Part shown: positions 7,413 through 16,846 of the stretch, one piece after another
Layout of the letters: every line of letters starts with the position of its first letter
Numbering within the stretch: position 1 is the stretch's first letter
NCBI GenBank assembly: GCA_934183355.1
Contig: CAKPST010000016.1
Coordinates: forward strand, 1 to 36,573
Origin: an uncultured Prevotella sp.
GTDB lineage: Bacteria; Bacteroidota; Bacteroidia; Bacteroidales; Bacteroidaceae
DNA: 36,573 nucleotides
Direction: 5' to 3'
Made by a program: the position numbers and the translations under genes
The notes under the pieces: model-generated
What the model was told of the DNA's origin: nothing
The model's input: the letters and a program-made list of their open reading frames with translations, nothing else
Databases searched by the model: none

Positions 7413-9137
7413 TTACTTCAGATTATAAACAACATACTTAGCCTTGCCCTTCACAGTCACCTTGTTGTAAGGTTTTGTTGGGAATACAAGGTTTGTCATT
7501 GCCATCTTGCCCTCGGCATCAAATGCTTCAATGCTACTCTTGTCTATGAACAGACGCAACTGCGACATCTTGCCATGTACCGGAGCTGTAGTTACGGCTG
7601 CAAAGTCGTCGCTGAAGTCCTTTAGTCCACTCTTAGTACGGTCCATTGTAAATGTGCGAATCTTGTCATCATAGGTCATCACCACCTGCTCACCATTGTC
7701 GTTAGACAGTGCGATAGTGGCACTTCCCTTTAACGTAACCACCATTTCGCAAGACTCCGTCAATGTCTTAGTAGCTTTCTTAGCACGTGCTGCTGTCATT
7801 TCTGGCGACGGAGTTACACCGCAATAAGTATTACCTTGGTATTCGTAGAGGTCAAGATCGCGTGGAATTGAATTGCCCGAGCGATACTGCTTGGTAGGCA
7901 CCTGATTGGCATACTGCCAGTTGCTCATCCACGCCAAGGCTACATGACGTCCGTCGGGAGCATTGTCAAAGGTGACGGTAGCATAATGATCCTTGCCATA
8001 GTCCATCCATCGTGTCACTTCGGGTGCTGTCTCGCATGTAAATTTCTTGCCGTCGAAGTCGCCTACAAAGTACTGTGTGGCAGAACCGCCAAACGGACCA
8101 CCAGGATTGATGTTGCAAATGAGCAGCCACTTGTACTTGTCTGTACCGCGAACACGCATCTTCATCAGGTCGGGACATTCCCATACGCCACCATGATTGC
8201 CATATTCGGCACCAAACTGGCTTTCGAGAGTCCATGACTTTAGGTCGTCAGATGTGTAGATGTTCATGTGCTGACCCTCTGCCAAAATCATGTTCCACTT
8301 CTTGATGTCCTCATTCCAGAACATGTGGGGGTCGCGGAAGTCGGGCGTGTTGCTCGTAATCACGGGGTTGCCCTCGTATTTTATGAACGTTTTGCCGTTG
8401 TCGGTGCTGTAAGCGAGGCTCTGTGTCTGGCTCTCGGCAGCCGAAGTATACATACCTACAACTGCTCCCTTGCCAAATCCGGCAGTGTTGTTGTGGTCTA
8501 CCACAGCCGAGCCTGAGAATATCATGCCCCAAGCGTCAGGCTCAACAGCCTCGCCTTGGAACTCCCAATGCATAAGGTCGGTCGAAGTAGAGTGTCCCCA
8601 TGACAGGTTTTCCCAATGTGAGCCGTAGGGATTGTGCTGATAGTAGAGGTGCCACACACCGTCCTTGTAGAACATACCGTTAGGGTCGTTCATCCATCCA
8701 TAAGCAGGAGTGTGATGATAGATGGGGCGATACTGCTCACGATTGGTCATGTCGAACGAGTCGGCATACTTCATGTTCTTCCAGCAGGTGAATCCCGAAA
8801 CACCTCCATCATTACGATATGTGCCATTGACATGAATGTCTAACGAAAGACCCTTGCTATCCTTGAACTCGTCAAGATATAGGGGTACATAATAGTCAAT
8901 ATGATTGGATGCAAGGCGGACGTTTATTGCCTTCACCTGATGGTTGCCATCCACAACCTTTACGTTGCACATCTCTGCCTTCTCCTGCACTGGCAAGAGC
9001 AGCACCTTCTGTGAGTTGTCCACACGATAGATGCAGTGATTGCTACTGAGGAAACGAGTCTCTTGCGCCGAAGCTGCCATAGCAAGTCCTAAGATAAACG
9101 ACGCTGCCGCTGTGCGGCTAATTAAATTCTTGTTCAT
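7413..9137 (-). CDS. GH32 fructan beta-fructosidase (exo-acting type likely), periplasmic
   Basis: A glycoside hydrolase family 32 enzyme that releases fructose from fructans, fructo-oligosaccharides or sucrose. A Sec signal peptide ends at about Ala24-Gln25 (AMAASAQ) with no lipobox, so the enzyme should be periplasmic. Catalytic motifs are complete: WMNDPNG with nucleophile Asp151, FRDP (268-270, transition-state stabiliser) and WECPD with acid/base Glu320. A C-terminal beta-sandwich follows and ends in VFPTKPYNK. The ATG at 9137 is chosen because it gives a clean signal peptide; an upstream start at 9164 would add nine residues before it. It is divergent from the sensor gene. Linkage specificity (levan or inulin) cannot be read from the sequence. 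Confidence 0.93.
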   Translation of the reverse strand: MNKNLISRTAAASFILGLAMAASAQETRFLSSNHCIYRVDNSQKVLLLPVQEKAEMCNVKVVDGNHQVKAINVRLASNHIDYYVPLYLDEFKDSKGLSLDIHVNGTYRNDGGVSGFTCWKNMKYADSFDMTNREQYRPIYHHTPAYGWMNDPNGMFYKDGVWHLYYQHNPYGSHWENLSWGHSTSTDLMHWEFQGEAVEPDAWGMIFSGSAVVDHNNTAGFGKGAVVGMYTSAAESQTQSLAYSTDNGKTFIKYEGNPVITSNTPDFRDPHMFWNEDIKKWNMILAEGQHMNIYTSDDLKSWTLESQFGAEYGNHGGVWECPDLMKMRVRGTDKYKWLLICNINPGGPFGGSATQYFVGDFDGKKFTCETAPEVTRWMDYGKDHYATVTFDNAPDGRHVALAWMSNWQYANQVPTKQYRSGNSIPRDLDLYEYQGNTYCGVTPSPEMTAARAKKATKTLTESCEMVVTLKGSATIALSNDNGEQVVMTYDDKIRTFTMDRTKSGLKDFSDDFAAVTTAPVHGKMSQLRLFIDKSSIEAFDAEGKMAMTNLVFPTKPYNKVTVKGKAKYVVYNLK

Positions 9138-9198
9138 ATTTATGTAGGTTTTTAGAATTATCAAAATAGCTGAAACTGTAGACGACAGATTTCTGCTG

Positions 9199-9206
9199 CA
9201 AAATTA
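9199..9206 (-). promoter_or_regulatory. GH32 promoter -7 box
   Basis: The minus strand reads TAATTTTG, followed at once by CAGCAGAAA. The same CAGCAGA follows the permease -7 box. It lies 61 nt upstream of the chosen GH32 ATG. Positions where the fructan-locus operator would fall hold only weak matches (GGAAACATA, ATGATGATT). Confidence 0.6.
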
Positions 9207-9324
9207 CGTTTTATATCACAATGAGCATGTGACTTATGTTTCCTAAACTTGCAGAAATCATCATCTGAAACAATCCTTGAGTGAATAGTTAAATTTATTG
9301 ACTGTCCTTTATCAAAAATTTATT

Positions 9325-9332
9325 TAACTTTG
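9325..9332 (+). promoter_or_regulatory. fructan sensor gene promoter -7 box
   Basis: TAACTTTG matches TAnnTTTG and lies 30 nt before the chosen ATG at 9363. It also overlaps the TTG at 9330, which argues against that codon as the translation start. Confidence 0.6.
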
Positions 9333-9362
9333 CTGTTGGAAATAATAAAACCTAAAACATAT

Positions 9363-11588
9363 ATGAAAACCAAGACTTATAACACATTATTTATATTGCT
9401 TGCGACGCTTATGCTCGCCACTGGTTGCACCACCAACTATAAATATAAAATAGGTGTGTCGCAGTGTGTGGGTGGACGCTGGCGCGATAAAGCCAACATT
9501 GAGATGCTATCAGCACAACATCTCTACGACACCGACGTTAAGGTGATTATAAAGGATGCCGACAACAGCAACGAACGCCAATGCCTACAGATAGACAGCC
9601 TCATCAATGAGGGTGTCAATCTCCTTGTGGTTTCGCCTAACGACTATCATGCTCTGAATGGTAGTCTGCAACGTGCTCGCGACAAAAACATCCCCATTGT
9701 CTTCTTCGACCGCACCACTGCACTGAAAGACTATACCGCCTACATTGGTGGCGACAATCTTGAAGCAGGACGAAAGATGGCGGAATATGCAGCAATGTTA
9801 TGTCGCGACAGCGTGAAGACGGAAGGTCGACGTCCCATAGTGCTAGAAATGACCGGACCACTTGAGATTTCGCCTGCCGCACAACGACATGAAGGATTCA
9901 GCGAAGCCATTAGCCGCGCGACATATATTGACTATCATTATATGCCAAGCAAATGGTCGTATGACGACTGCAAGCGCATCATGCGTCAATGGTTGAAGGA
10001 CGGCAAGACTGCCGACATTGTTTTTTGCCATAGCGACCTTGCAGCCGTAGGAGCTTACGAGGCTGCCAAAGAGTTGCACAAAGAGCATGAAATCCGCTTT
10101 ATTGGCATTGACGGACTACCAGGCGAGGGCATAGACGCTGTTCAAAACGGACAGCTCGCGGCTTCATACATCTACCCTACTCACGGCGAAGAAGTGATAG
10201 CCCTTGCCGTGCGCATTCTTGAGGGCAAACCATTTGAACGTGTTAACAACATGAAGAGCTTTGTTATAACACCGCAAAATGTAGCCGACATTTCGCTGAG
10301 TAGCAACTCGCTAATGAAGCAAAACCAATATCTTGCTACGATACAATCTAAACTTGAGACTTATCTGGGTTTCTATCACATACAACGTGCTCTGCTCATA
10401 GTGTCATTGCTCGTCATCTTGCTATTGGCGGTGGCTGTTTTCACCACATGGCGTGCCGTACATGCCACACGTCGTGCCAACCGCCACATGCGTGAACTGA
10501 ACGACGAACAGACACGATTCTTCACCAATGCATCACATCAGTTGCGCACTCCGCTTACGCTTATAGCTGGACCTGTAAACCAACTGGCTGCTGGCAAAGG
10601 CGATTCGCAGCAACTCATCGACATCATTAAGCGCAATGTGGAGCAACTGCAACGCCTTGTTGGTGACGTATTGCTATTCCGCCGAGAGAACCGCGCCACC
10701 ATCGACGACTCCACCGCTACTACCGACCAACAGCTTATGGCAAGCCGCAAGGCTGTGCAAGAGAGTAGACACGACTCACTCATCAACGACAATGCTGACG
10801 AACTCGCCACCGTACTCATCGTGGATGACAACGCCGACATGCGTGCCTATCTGCGCACGCTGCTGCTCGACCGCTACTATGTGATAGAGGCAGCCGACGG
10901 ACAAAGTGGACTGAAACTCGCAGTGGAGAGCGTACCCGACATAGTTGTGTCGGATGTGATGATGCCCGTAATGGACGGACTTACCTTCTGCTCGCGTCTT
11001 AAGCAACACGAGGCAACAAGCCACATCCCCGTATTGCTACTTACAGCCCGCAGTAGCGAGCAACAACACATCGAGGGACTACAGACTGGTGCCGACATAT
11101 ACATGACAAAACCCTTCAGCGCCGACCTGCTTATTGCCAATATAGCCTCACTTCTTGCCAACCGACAGAAGCTACACCAACTGTTCAAGGCTCAAAATTC
11201 CTCATCGGAGCAGCCAACAATTCAAAACTCACAACTCAAAACTCACAACTCCCCTTCGCCCGACCGCCGATTCCTCGACACATTCCTCAAGGCTATGGAG
11301 AAGCACATGTCTAACACCAACCTCAAAATAGAGGACCTCGGCGACGAAGTGGGACTATCTCGTGTGCAACTCTATCGCAAAGTGAAAGCTCTTACGGGCA
11401 TGACTCCTATAGAAATACTGCGCGAAACAAGACTCAAACGAGCCATGCAGCTACTCAAAACCACCGACAAAACCGTATCCGAAATAGCCAACGAAGTGGG
11501 ATTTGCCACCCCAGGCTACTTCTCATCATGCTTCAAGAAGCAGTATGACAAGTATCCTACGGATGTAAGAGAAGAATTGAAGGTTTAG
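9363..11588 (+). CDS. fructose-type hybrid two-component regulator lacking the ATPase domain
   Basis: A membrane regulator of the fructan locus. The N-terminal hydrophobic stretch ends in a lipobox-like LATGC. A LacI/ribose-binding-type periplasmic sugar-binding domain follows (ca 28-310), the architecture of the fructose-sensing HTCS of Bacteroides. Then come a membrane helix (ca 342-365), a HisKA helix with NASHQLRTPLTLI (His392), a receiver (acidic Asp488/Asp489, phospho-Asp531 in VVSDVMMP, Lys583 in MTKPF) and an AraC HTH (ca 640-741). Only about 55 unrelated residues lie between HisKA and receiver, so the roughly 110-residue ATPase domain is absent. The linker before the HTH is encoded by an intergenic-type repeat (11190-11258). 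The ATG at 9363 is preferred over the TTG at 9330. It is divergent from GH32 and directly upstream of susC. Confidence 0.9.
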   Translation: MKTKTYNTLFILLATLMLATGCTTNYKYKIGVSQCVGGRWRDKANIEMLSAQHLYDTDVKVIIKDADNSNERQCLQIDSLINEGVNLLVVSPNDYHALNGSLQRARDKNIPIVFFDRTTALKDYTAYIGGDNLEAGRKMAEYAAMLCRDSVKTEGRRPIVLEMTGPLEISPAAQRHEGFSEAISRATYIDYHYMPSKWSYDDCKRIMRQWLKDGKTADIVFCHSDLAAVGAYEAAKELHKEHEIRFIGIDGLPGEGIDAVQNGQLAASYIYPTHGEEVIALAVRILEGKPFERVNNMKSFVITPQNVADISLSSNSLMKQNQYLATIQSKLETYLGFYHIQRALLIVSLLVILLLAVAVFTTWRAVHATRRANRHMRELNDEQTRFFTNASHQLRTPLTLIAGPVNQLAAGKGDSQQLIDIIKRNVEQLQRLVGDVLLFRRENRATIDDSTATTDQQLMASRKAVQESRHDSLINDNADELATVLIVDDNADMRAYLRTLLLDRYYVIEAADGQSGLKLAVESVPDIVVSDVMMPVMDGLTFCSRLKQHEATSHIPVLLLTARSSEQQHIEGLQTGADIYMTKPFSADLLIANIASLLANRQKLHQLFKAQNSSSEQPTIQNSQLKTHNSPSPDRRFLDTFLKAMEKHMSNTNLKIEDLGDEVGLSRVQLYRKVKALTGMTPIEILRETRLKRAMQLLKTTDKTVSEIANEVGFATPGYFSSCFKKQYDKYPTDVREELKV
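11190..11258 (+). repeat. intergenic-type repeat inside the sensor coding region
   Basis: Tandem aactca/caaaactca units and the tail actccccttcg resemble the reverse complement of the intergenic repeat at 118-205. In frame they encode the low-complexity linker NSQLKTHNSPSP between receiver and HTH, with no stop or frameshift. Confidence 0.6.
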
Positions 11589-11649
11589 ATTTACATAGCA
11601 AAATAAGAAATCACCCAACATTTTTGACTATCCCGTCAACGATTGTTGC

Positions 11650-11680
11650 ATGTAACATGAGTGATATTTTGTGAACGATT
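11650..11680 (+). promoter_or_regulatory. predicted sensor operator upstream of susC
   Basis: ATGTAACA (11650-11657), 14 nt, then TGAACGATT (11672-11680), ending 28 nt before the -7 box. The same two words with identical spacing occur before the TonB-receptor gene, and a near copy occurs before the noncoding transcript. The starts of the two TG-led half-sites are 21 bp apart, two helical turns, as suits an AraC-type dimer. The proximal half lies in the loop of the hairpin at 11659-11695. Confidence 0.6.
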
Positions 11681-11702
11681 CATGAAATATCACTCGTTTT
11701 TT
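11659..11702 (+). terminator. terminator of the sensor gene, overlapping the susC operator
   Basis: gagtgatattt (11659-11669) and aaatatcactc (11685-11695) are perfect inverted copies with a 15-nt loop, followed by gtttttt. This fits an intrinsic terminator for the sensor gene placed within the susC promoter region. Confidence 0.5.
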
Positions 11703-11708
11703 GTCCTA

Positions 11709-11716
11709 TAACTTTG
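11709..11716 (+). promoter_or_regulatory. susC promoter -7 box
   Basis: TAACTTTG, a perfect TAnnTTTG element, lies about 42 nt before the susC ATG. The predicted operator ends 28 nt upstream. Confidence 0.65.
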
Positions 11717-11758
11717 CAACCGTAAACTTAAACCCAAAAAAACAAAAACGTATATCTT

Positions 11759-14700
11759 ATGAAAAAAGCAAAAGTAGCTTTAGTAAGTATGCTCATGCTC
11801 GCCAGCTCTGGCGCATACGCACAGACCAACGGCATTGGTGGAACGGTGACCGACAATACTGGCGAACCAATTATTGGTGCATCAGTGAAGGTGAAGGGAG
11901 CCAACAACATGGGCACAGTGACCGATATAGACGGCAACTTCAAACTCAACGTAAAACCCGGCGAAACCCTTATCATCTCTTATATAGGATGCAAGGACCA
12001 GGAGGTGAAGGCTGGCGACAACCTAAAGATTGTACTCCAGGACAACTCTGAGGTGCTTGGTGAGGTGGTGGTGACTGGTTATCAGGTGCAGCGCAAAGCC
12101 GACTTGACTGGTTCGGTGTCGGTAGTGAGCACCAAAGACCTCAAATCATCTGCCGATACCGACCCTATGCGCTCGCTGCAAGGCAAGGTGCCTGGCATGA
12201 CTATCTCTACTGACGGCTCGCCTATTGGCACGGGTACGGTTCGCATACGTGGTATTGGTTCGTTCAACTCATCACAAGACCCATTGTTTGTCATCGACGG
12301 AGTGCCTACAACCACAGCCCTCAATTCGCTCAACATGAACGACATCGAGAGTATGCAGGTGCTCAAGGATGCGGCTTCGGCATCTATATATGGTTCGCGT
12401 GCTGCCAATGGTGTCATCATCATCACCACTAAGCGTGGCAAGAAGGGCAGCAAGCTTAACGTCGACTTCTCTACCAATCTCACAGCGCAGTTCTACAACT
12501 CGCAGTCGATGATGAAACTCTGCAACACATCTGAGTATGCCACAGCAATGGCTCAGGCTGCCCTCAACGACGGCATCGACCCCGTAGCTTATGCACGCAA
12601 CTATGGTCTTGACCTCAACGCCTCCAACGGACGCACCATCAAGGCTTACGACCCAGCCACCAATAGCTACAAGACATACACCGTCAATGGTGCATACGAT
12701 GGCTACATCAATGCCAAGAAGACAATGCGACTGTCGGATACCGACTGGCTCGACGAGATATCACGCACTGGATTCATGCAGAGCTACGACCTCTCTCTGT
12801 CGGGTGCCACTGATAAGTTCACCGGTCTTCTTTCTGCCGGCTACAAGAAGAACGACGGTATATTGAAGTATTCCAACTTCGAGAACTTCTCTGCCCGATT
12901 CAACTCTACATACAATGTCAACAAGATAGTGAGTGTTGGCGAGAATGCTACAGTCACTTATTCAAAGCAGGTGGACTGCGCCCCAATGGAGAATGCGCTA
13001 AAGATGTCGCCTACAGTTCCTGTATATGAAGAGGACGGCACCACATTTGGCGGCCCAGTAGGTGGCATGAGCGACCGTCAGAACCCTCTGCGCGAAATGT
13101 ATATGAATCGCGACAACGCCCTAAAGATATGGCGCGTGTTTGGCAATGCCTATGTTGACGTGAAACCACTGAAGGGACTTATGCTCCGTTCTAACTTTGG
13201 TCTCGACTACTATCACTCGTTCATTCACTCAATGAGCCACACATTCAAGTCGGACATCGTCAACAATAACATTCCGAGCACAACACTCTCTGCCCACGAC
13301 GACGTTCGCTGGACATGGAGTAACACAGCCAACTACAACTTCAAGATAGCACGCGACCACGACTTTACGGTGCTCGCTGGTATGGAGCTTCACAAGCAGA
13401 CTGTTGAGGATGTGGGAGCCTACGCCCAGACCTTCGTAATAGAGGACAAGGACTATATGTGGCCCGACGCTGCAACGGGCATTGAGCGTGCTTCGGGTAT
13501 AGGCTCAGACTATTCGTTGGCATCGTTCTTCGGCAAGGTTGACTACAACTGGCAAGACCTCATTCTCGCCTCGTTCACCATACGTCGCGATGGCTCGTCG
13601 CGCTTTGGCAAGAACAATCGTTATGGCAACTTCCCCGCTGCCACTCTCGGCTATCGCCTCTCTAAGAACCTAAAGGCAAAGTGGATAGACGACATCAAGA
13701 TTCGTGCATCATGGGGCAAGACCGGCAACCAGGAGATTTCGAACACAGCTCGCTACGGACTCTATGTAGCCGACTATGGTTCCGACCGTGTGACATCCAC
13801 CGCTTACGACCTCTATCGTCAAGGCACGGGCATCTTCCCATCTGGATTCCGCGCCATACAGACTGGCAACGACAACCTGAAGTGGGAGACTACAATACAG
13901 TATAACGTGGGTGCCGACTTCTCGCTGTTCAATCAAGAACTCTATGGAGCTGTCGACGCATATATCAAGGATGTCAAGGACATGCTCATCTCGCCGGCTT
14001 TTCTCGGTGCTGTTGGTGAGGGCGGCGCAACTTGGTCAAACGGTCCGTCGCTCCGCAACGTGGGTATGGAGGCAAGCGTAGGCTATCGCCACACCACTAA
14101 GTATGGTCTGCGCTACGACGTGTCTGCCAACATCGACTTCTTCCGCAACAAGGTGACATATCTGCCGTCTACCACTACCGGTTCGTATGCACACACAATG
14201 AAGGAGAATCTCGTGCAGTCGAAGCAGCCTTATGGCTCAATCGTGGGCTACGTGGTGAATGGACTCTTCCAGAACGAAGACGAAGTGAAGGCTTCTGGTC
14301 AGCCCAACGCACGTGTGGGCGGTCTGAAATATGCCGACCTCGACGACAGCGGCACTATCGATGCCAACGACCAGACATGGATTTTCAATCCTGTGCCCGA
14401 CTTCAACTGGGGTCTGAACGTACAGCTCGGCTACAAGAACTTCGACCTCTCGATGTTCTTCCAGGGTGTCTGCGGTGTGGATGTATACAACAATCAGAAA
14501 TTCCAAACCGACTTCTGGAGCATCACCGATGCCGGAAGCAACAAGGGCAACCGCCTGCTTGGAGCATGGACCAAGGACAATACATCGTCTTCTATCCCTG
14601 CCCTTACCACAAACAATACTGGCGACGAGGGACGTGCATCGACATATTTCGTAGAGCATGGCAACTGGATGAAGCTACGCTCACTGCAAATAGGCTACAA

Positions 14701-14875
14701 CTTCGCCGACTCACTCTTGAAGAAACTCAATATGACATCGGCTCGTGTATATGTTTCTAGTCAGAATCTGTTCACATGGAAGAGCAACAGCTTCACCATC
14801 TCCGACCCCGAGAACCCCAACTGGGCTTATCCACACTCTTCGTCAGTGTCGTTCGGACTACAGATAGGCTTCTAA
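11759..14875 (+). CDS. susC: SusC-like TonB-dependent outer-membrane transporter for fructan
   Basis: An outer-membrane importer of fructan oligosaccharides, working with the SusD lipoprotein as a lidded channel and powered by TonB. The 1038-residue protein starts with a signal peptide (MKKAKVALVSM...YAQ). A carboxypeptidase-regulatory-like domain follows (GIGGTVTDNTGEPIIGASVKVKG, ca 24-105). The plug has the SusC signature VRIRGIGSFNSSQDPLFVIDGVP near 160-185. A long beta-barrel ends in the aromatic SFGLQIGF. It is followed after 49 nt by susD. Its promoter carries the predicted operator. Fructan is inferred from the neighbouring GH32, permease and fructose-type sensor. Confidence 0.95.
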   Translation: MKKAKVALVSMLMLASSGAYAQTNGIGGTVTDNTGEPIIGASVKVKGANNMGTVTDIDGNFKLNVKPGETLIISYIGCKDQEVKAGDNLKIVLQDNSEVLGEVVVTGYQVQRKADLTGSVSVVSTKDLKSSADTDPMRSLQGKVPGMTISTDGSPIGTGTVRIRGIGSFNSSQDPLFVIDGVPTTTALNSLNMNDIESMQVLKDAASASIYGSRAANGVIIITTKRGKKGSKLNVDFSTNLTAQFYNSQSMMKLCNTSEYATAMAQAALNDGIDPVAYARNYGLDLNASNGRTIKAYDPATNSYKTYTVNGAYDGYINAKKTMRLSDTDWLDEISRTGFMQSYDLSLSGATDKFTGLLSAGYKKNDGILKYSNFENFSARFNSTYNVNKIVSVGENATVTYSKQVDCAPMENALKMSPTVPVYEEDGTTFGGPVGGMSDRQNPLREMYMNRDNALKIWRVFGNAYVDVKPLKGLMLRSNFGLDYYHSFIHSMSHTFKSDIVNNNIPSTTLSAHDDVRWTWSNTANYNFKIARDHDFTVLAGMELHKQTVEDVGAYAQTFVIEDKDYMWPDAATGIERASGIGSDYSLASFFGKVDYNWQDLILASFTIRRDGSSRFGKNNRYGNFPAATLGYRLSKNLKAKWIDDIKIRASWGKTGNQEISNTARYGLYVADYGSDRVTSTAYDLYRQGTGIFPSGFRAIQTGNDNLKWETTIQYNVGADFSLFNQELYGAVDAYIKDVKDMLISPAFLGAVGEGGATWSNGPSLRNVGMEASVGYRHTTKYGLRYDVSANIDFFRNKVTYLPSTTTGSYAHTMKENLVQSKQPYGSIVGYVVNGLFQNEDEVKASGQPNARVGGLKYADLDDSGTIDANDQTWIFNPVPDFNWGLNVQLGYKNFDLSMFFQGVCGVDVYNNQKFQTDFWSITDAGSNKGNRLLGAWTKDNTSSSIPALTTNNTGDEGRASTYFVEHGNWMKLRSLQIGYNFADSLLKKLNMTSARVYVSSQNLFTWKSNSFTISDPENPNWAYPHSSSVSFGLQIGF

Positions 14876-14924
14876 GCAGAGATTGATATAACAAGAAATC
14901 CAAACAATTTAAAGAATCCAAACA

Positions 14925-16664
14925 ATGAAAAATCTATATAAATACATATTCGCAGCGATGCTGACACTCACCACAGCAACATCATGCAGCGACTTCCTCA
15001 ATGAGACGCCCAAGGGTGTCATTGACGAAGAAAAGGCTTTCATCCGCCCCGATGAAATGGTGACTTCAGCTTACGCCATGCTCGGCGACTGCTGGTATTC
15101 TTATCCGTTCAACCTCTGGCCCTATGGCGACTTGTCGTCGGACGACTGCTTGAAGGGCGGTTCGGGCACCACCGACACAGGCTATCATCCCATGGAGATA
15201 TGGTCGACTATGACCTCTACATCGGGCGAGTTTGACGAACTGTGGTATCGCCTCTACTGCGCAGTGAGCCGTTGCAACCGTGCGCTGCTCTCGCTTGAGC
15301 AGTATGGCGACAGCAAACTGGGCGAAGAGACATGCAAGCAGCGCATAGCCGAAGTGAAATTCCTACGTGCTCACTTCTACTTCAAGATCATCAACATGTT
15401 CCGCCAGGTGCCTTGGATTGACGAGAACGTCACCAAGAACAACCTACAGGAGCAGACTCGCAACGACGAGTTCACATACGACGAACTGTTCGGCAAGATC
15501 ATCAACGACTTCAAGGAGGCTTACGACGTGCTGCCAGAAGTACAGAAAGACAAGAACCGCGTCAACAAAATCGCTGCCGCATCATATCTTGCCAAGTGCT
15601 ATCTCGCCCTCGCATACGGCGACGGCTACGAAGCCTCCAATGGCTACGACCACATCAACAAGCAATATATGCAGAAGGTGGTGGAATATACTAATGTGGT
15701 GAAGAACTCGCCCTACTATGGTTATCTTGAAGACTACGGCGACATCTTCCTCCCCGAAGAAAAAAACAGCAAGGAGAGCATCTTCGCTGTGCAGACTTCC
15801 GACTACAAGGACGACAACACAACATTCGGTCGTGCCAACTGGAGCAACATGCTTAATGGCGTATGGGGTATGTGGTCGTGCGGATGGGACTTCCACAAAC
15901 CGTCGCAAGACCTCGTGAGTGCATTCAAGACTAAGAATGGTCTGCCCGAGTTCGACGACTACAACAAGACCATCGACTACCCCATCAATGGTGAGCCTAA
16001 TGCTCAGAAATGGGATCCACGCCTCTTCCACACCGTGGGCATGCCGACATTCCCATACAAGTATGAAGAGGAATACACCCTCACTAAGGCTAATAGCCGC
16101 ACACCTAACACTTACGGCTACTACTGCTCGATGAAGGAAGTGCCACAACGCTCTAAGGGCGAAACCTACAATGGCTCATGGCAGGCGTTCGCCATGAACG
16201 ACTACGTATTCCGCTACACCGACGTAATGCTTATGCGTGCTGAGGCTCTCATCGAAACAGACAACCTCACCGAGGCTCGCTCTATCATCAACGACATACG
16301 CCAGCGTGCCAAGAACTCTGTAAACAAGCACATCGCATACGCAGAGAATCAGTGCGACATAGCACTCTACCCCGAGTCTTACTTCCAGAACAAGGAAACT
16401 GCACGTAAGTGTCTGCGCTGGGAGCGCCGACTGGAACTTGCTATGGAGAACGGACGCTACTTCGACCTGCGTCGTTGGGGCATGGCTTCCAAGACACTCA
16501 ACGCCTACTTCGCCAAGGAGCAGAACGACGTGTACGACGGACAGACCTACGCCACATATCTGAAGGATGCCCACTACACAGCTGGCAAGAACGAGTTCTA
16601 TCCGATACCATACAACCAGCTCTACTATGTGCCGGGATTGTACAAACAGAACAATGGTTACTAA
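14925..16664 (+). CDS. susD: SusD-like surface glycan-binding lipoprotein
   Basis: A surface-exposed lipoprotein that captures glycan and caps the SusC channel. The 579-residue protein has a lipoprotein signal with lipid-anchor Cys21 (TTATSCSDFLNETP) and the SusD-family N terminus. A tetratricopeptide-like helical region includes KFLRAHFYFKIINMFRQVPW near 145-165. The RagB/SusD C-terminal segment reads RWERRLELAMENGRYFDLRRWG. It directly follows susC. No SusE/SusF-type or other surface glycan-binding protein follows, and after the stop there is a 627-nt gene-free stretch. Confidence 0.95.
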   Translation: MKNLYKYIFAAMLTLTTATSCSDFLNETPKGVIDEEKAFIRPDEMVTSAYAMLGDCWYSYPFNLWPYGDLSSDDCLKGGSGTTDTGYHPMEIWSTMTSTSGEFDELWYRLYCAVSRCNRALLSLEQYGDSKLGEETCKQRIAEVKFLRAHFYFKIINMFRQVPWIDENVTKNNLQEQTRNDEFTYDELFGKIINDFKEAYDVLPEVQKDKNRVNKIAAASYLAKCYLALAYGDGYEASNGYDHINKQYMQKVVEYTNVVKNSPYYGYLEDYGDIFLPEEKNSKESIFAVQTSDYKDDNTTFGRANWSNMLNGVWGMWSCGWDFHKPSQDLVSAFKTKNGLPEFDDYNKTIDYPINGEPNAQKWDPRLFHTVGMPTFPYKYEEEYTLTKANSRTPNTYGYYCSMKEVPQRSKGETYNGSWQAFAMNDYVFRYTDVMLMRAEALIETDNLTEARSIINDIRQRAKNSVNKHIAYAENQCDIALYPESYFQNKETARKCLRWERRLELAMENGRYFDLRRWGMASKTLNAYFAKEQNDVYDGQTYATYLKDAHYTAGKNEFYPIPYNQLYYVPGLYKQNNGY

Positions 16665-16689
16665 ATAATCGTCACGCACGATTTCGCAC

Positions 16690-16712
16690 GTAAAAACATT
16701 TTTACTTTTTTT
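16690..16712 (+). terminator. susCD terminator
   Basis: gtaaaaa (16690-16696) pairs with tttttac (16699-16705), followed by a run of seven T. This weak AT stem with a U tract lies 25 nt after the susD stop. Confidence 0.45.
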
Positions 16713-16752
16713 ATCTGCAATACTGCAATTCCATGTGCGGTATTGCAGATAA
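16711..16752. repeat. 13-bp perfect inverted repeat
   Basis: ttatctgcaatac (16711-16723) and gtattgcagataa (16740-16752) are exact inverted copies around a 16-nt spacer. There is no U tract on the downstream side of either strand, so it is not a standard terminator. Related tgcagat/tgcaat words recur to about 17185. Confidence 0.6.
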
Positions 16753-16846
16753 TCATTTATACAACAATGAGTTAGCCACATTGCAGATTGCTTGCAGATT
16801 GGGATTTCATCTGCAACATCTGCAATTTTTCAAATTGTCAACCTAC

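Noticed and set aside
9330..9363. TTG start at 9330 for the fructan sensor
   Set aside because: It would put the start codon within the -7 box and displace the lipoprotein-like signal from the N terminus; ATG at 9363 fits better.
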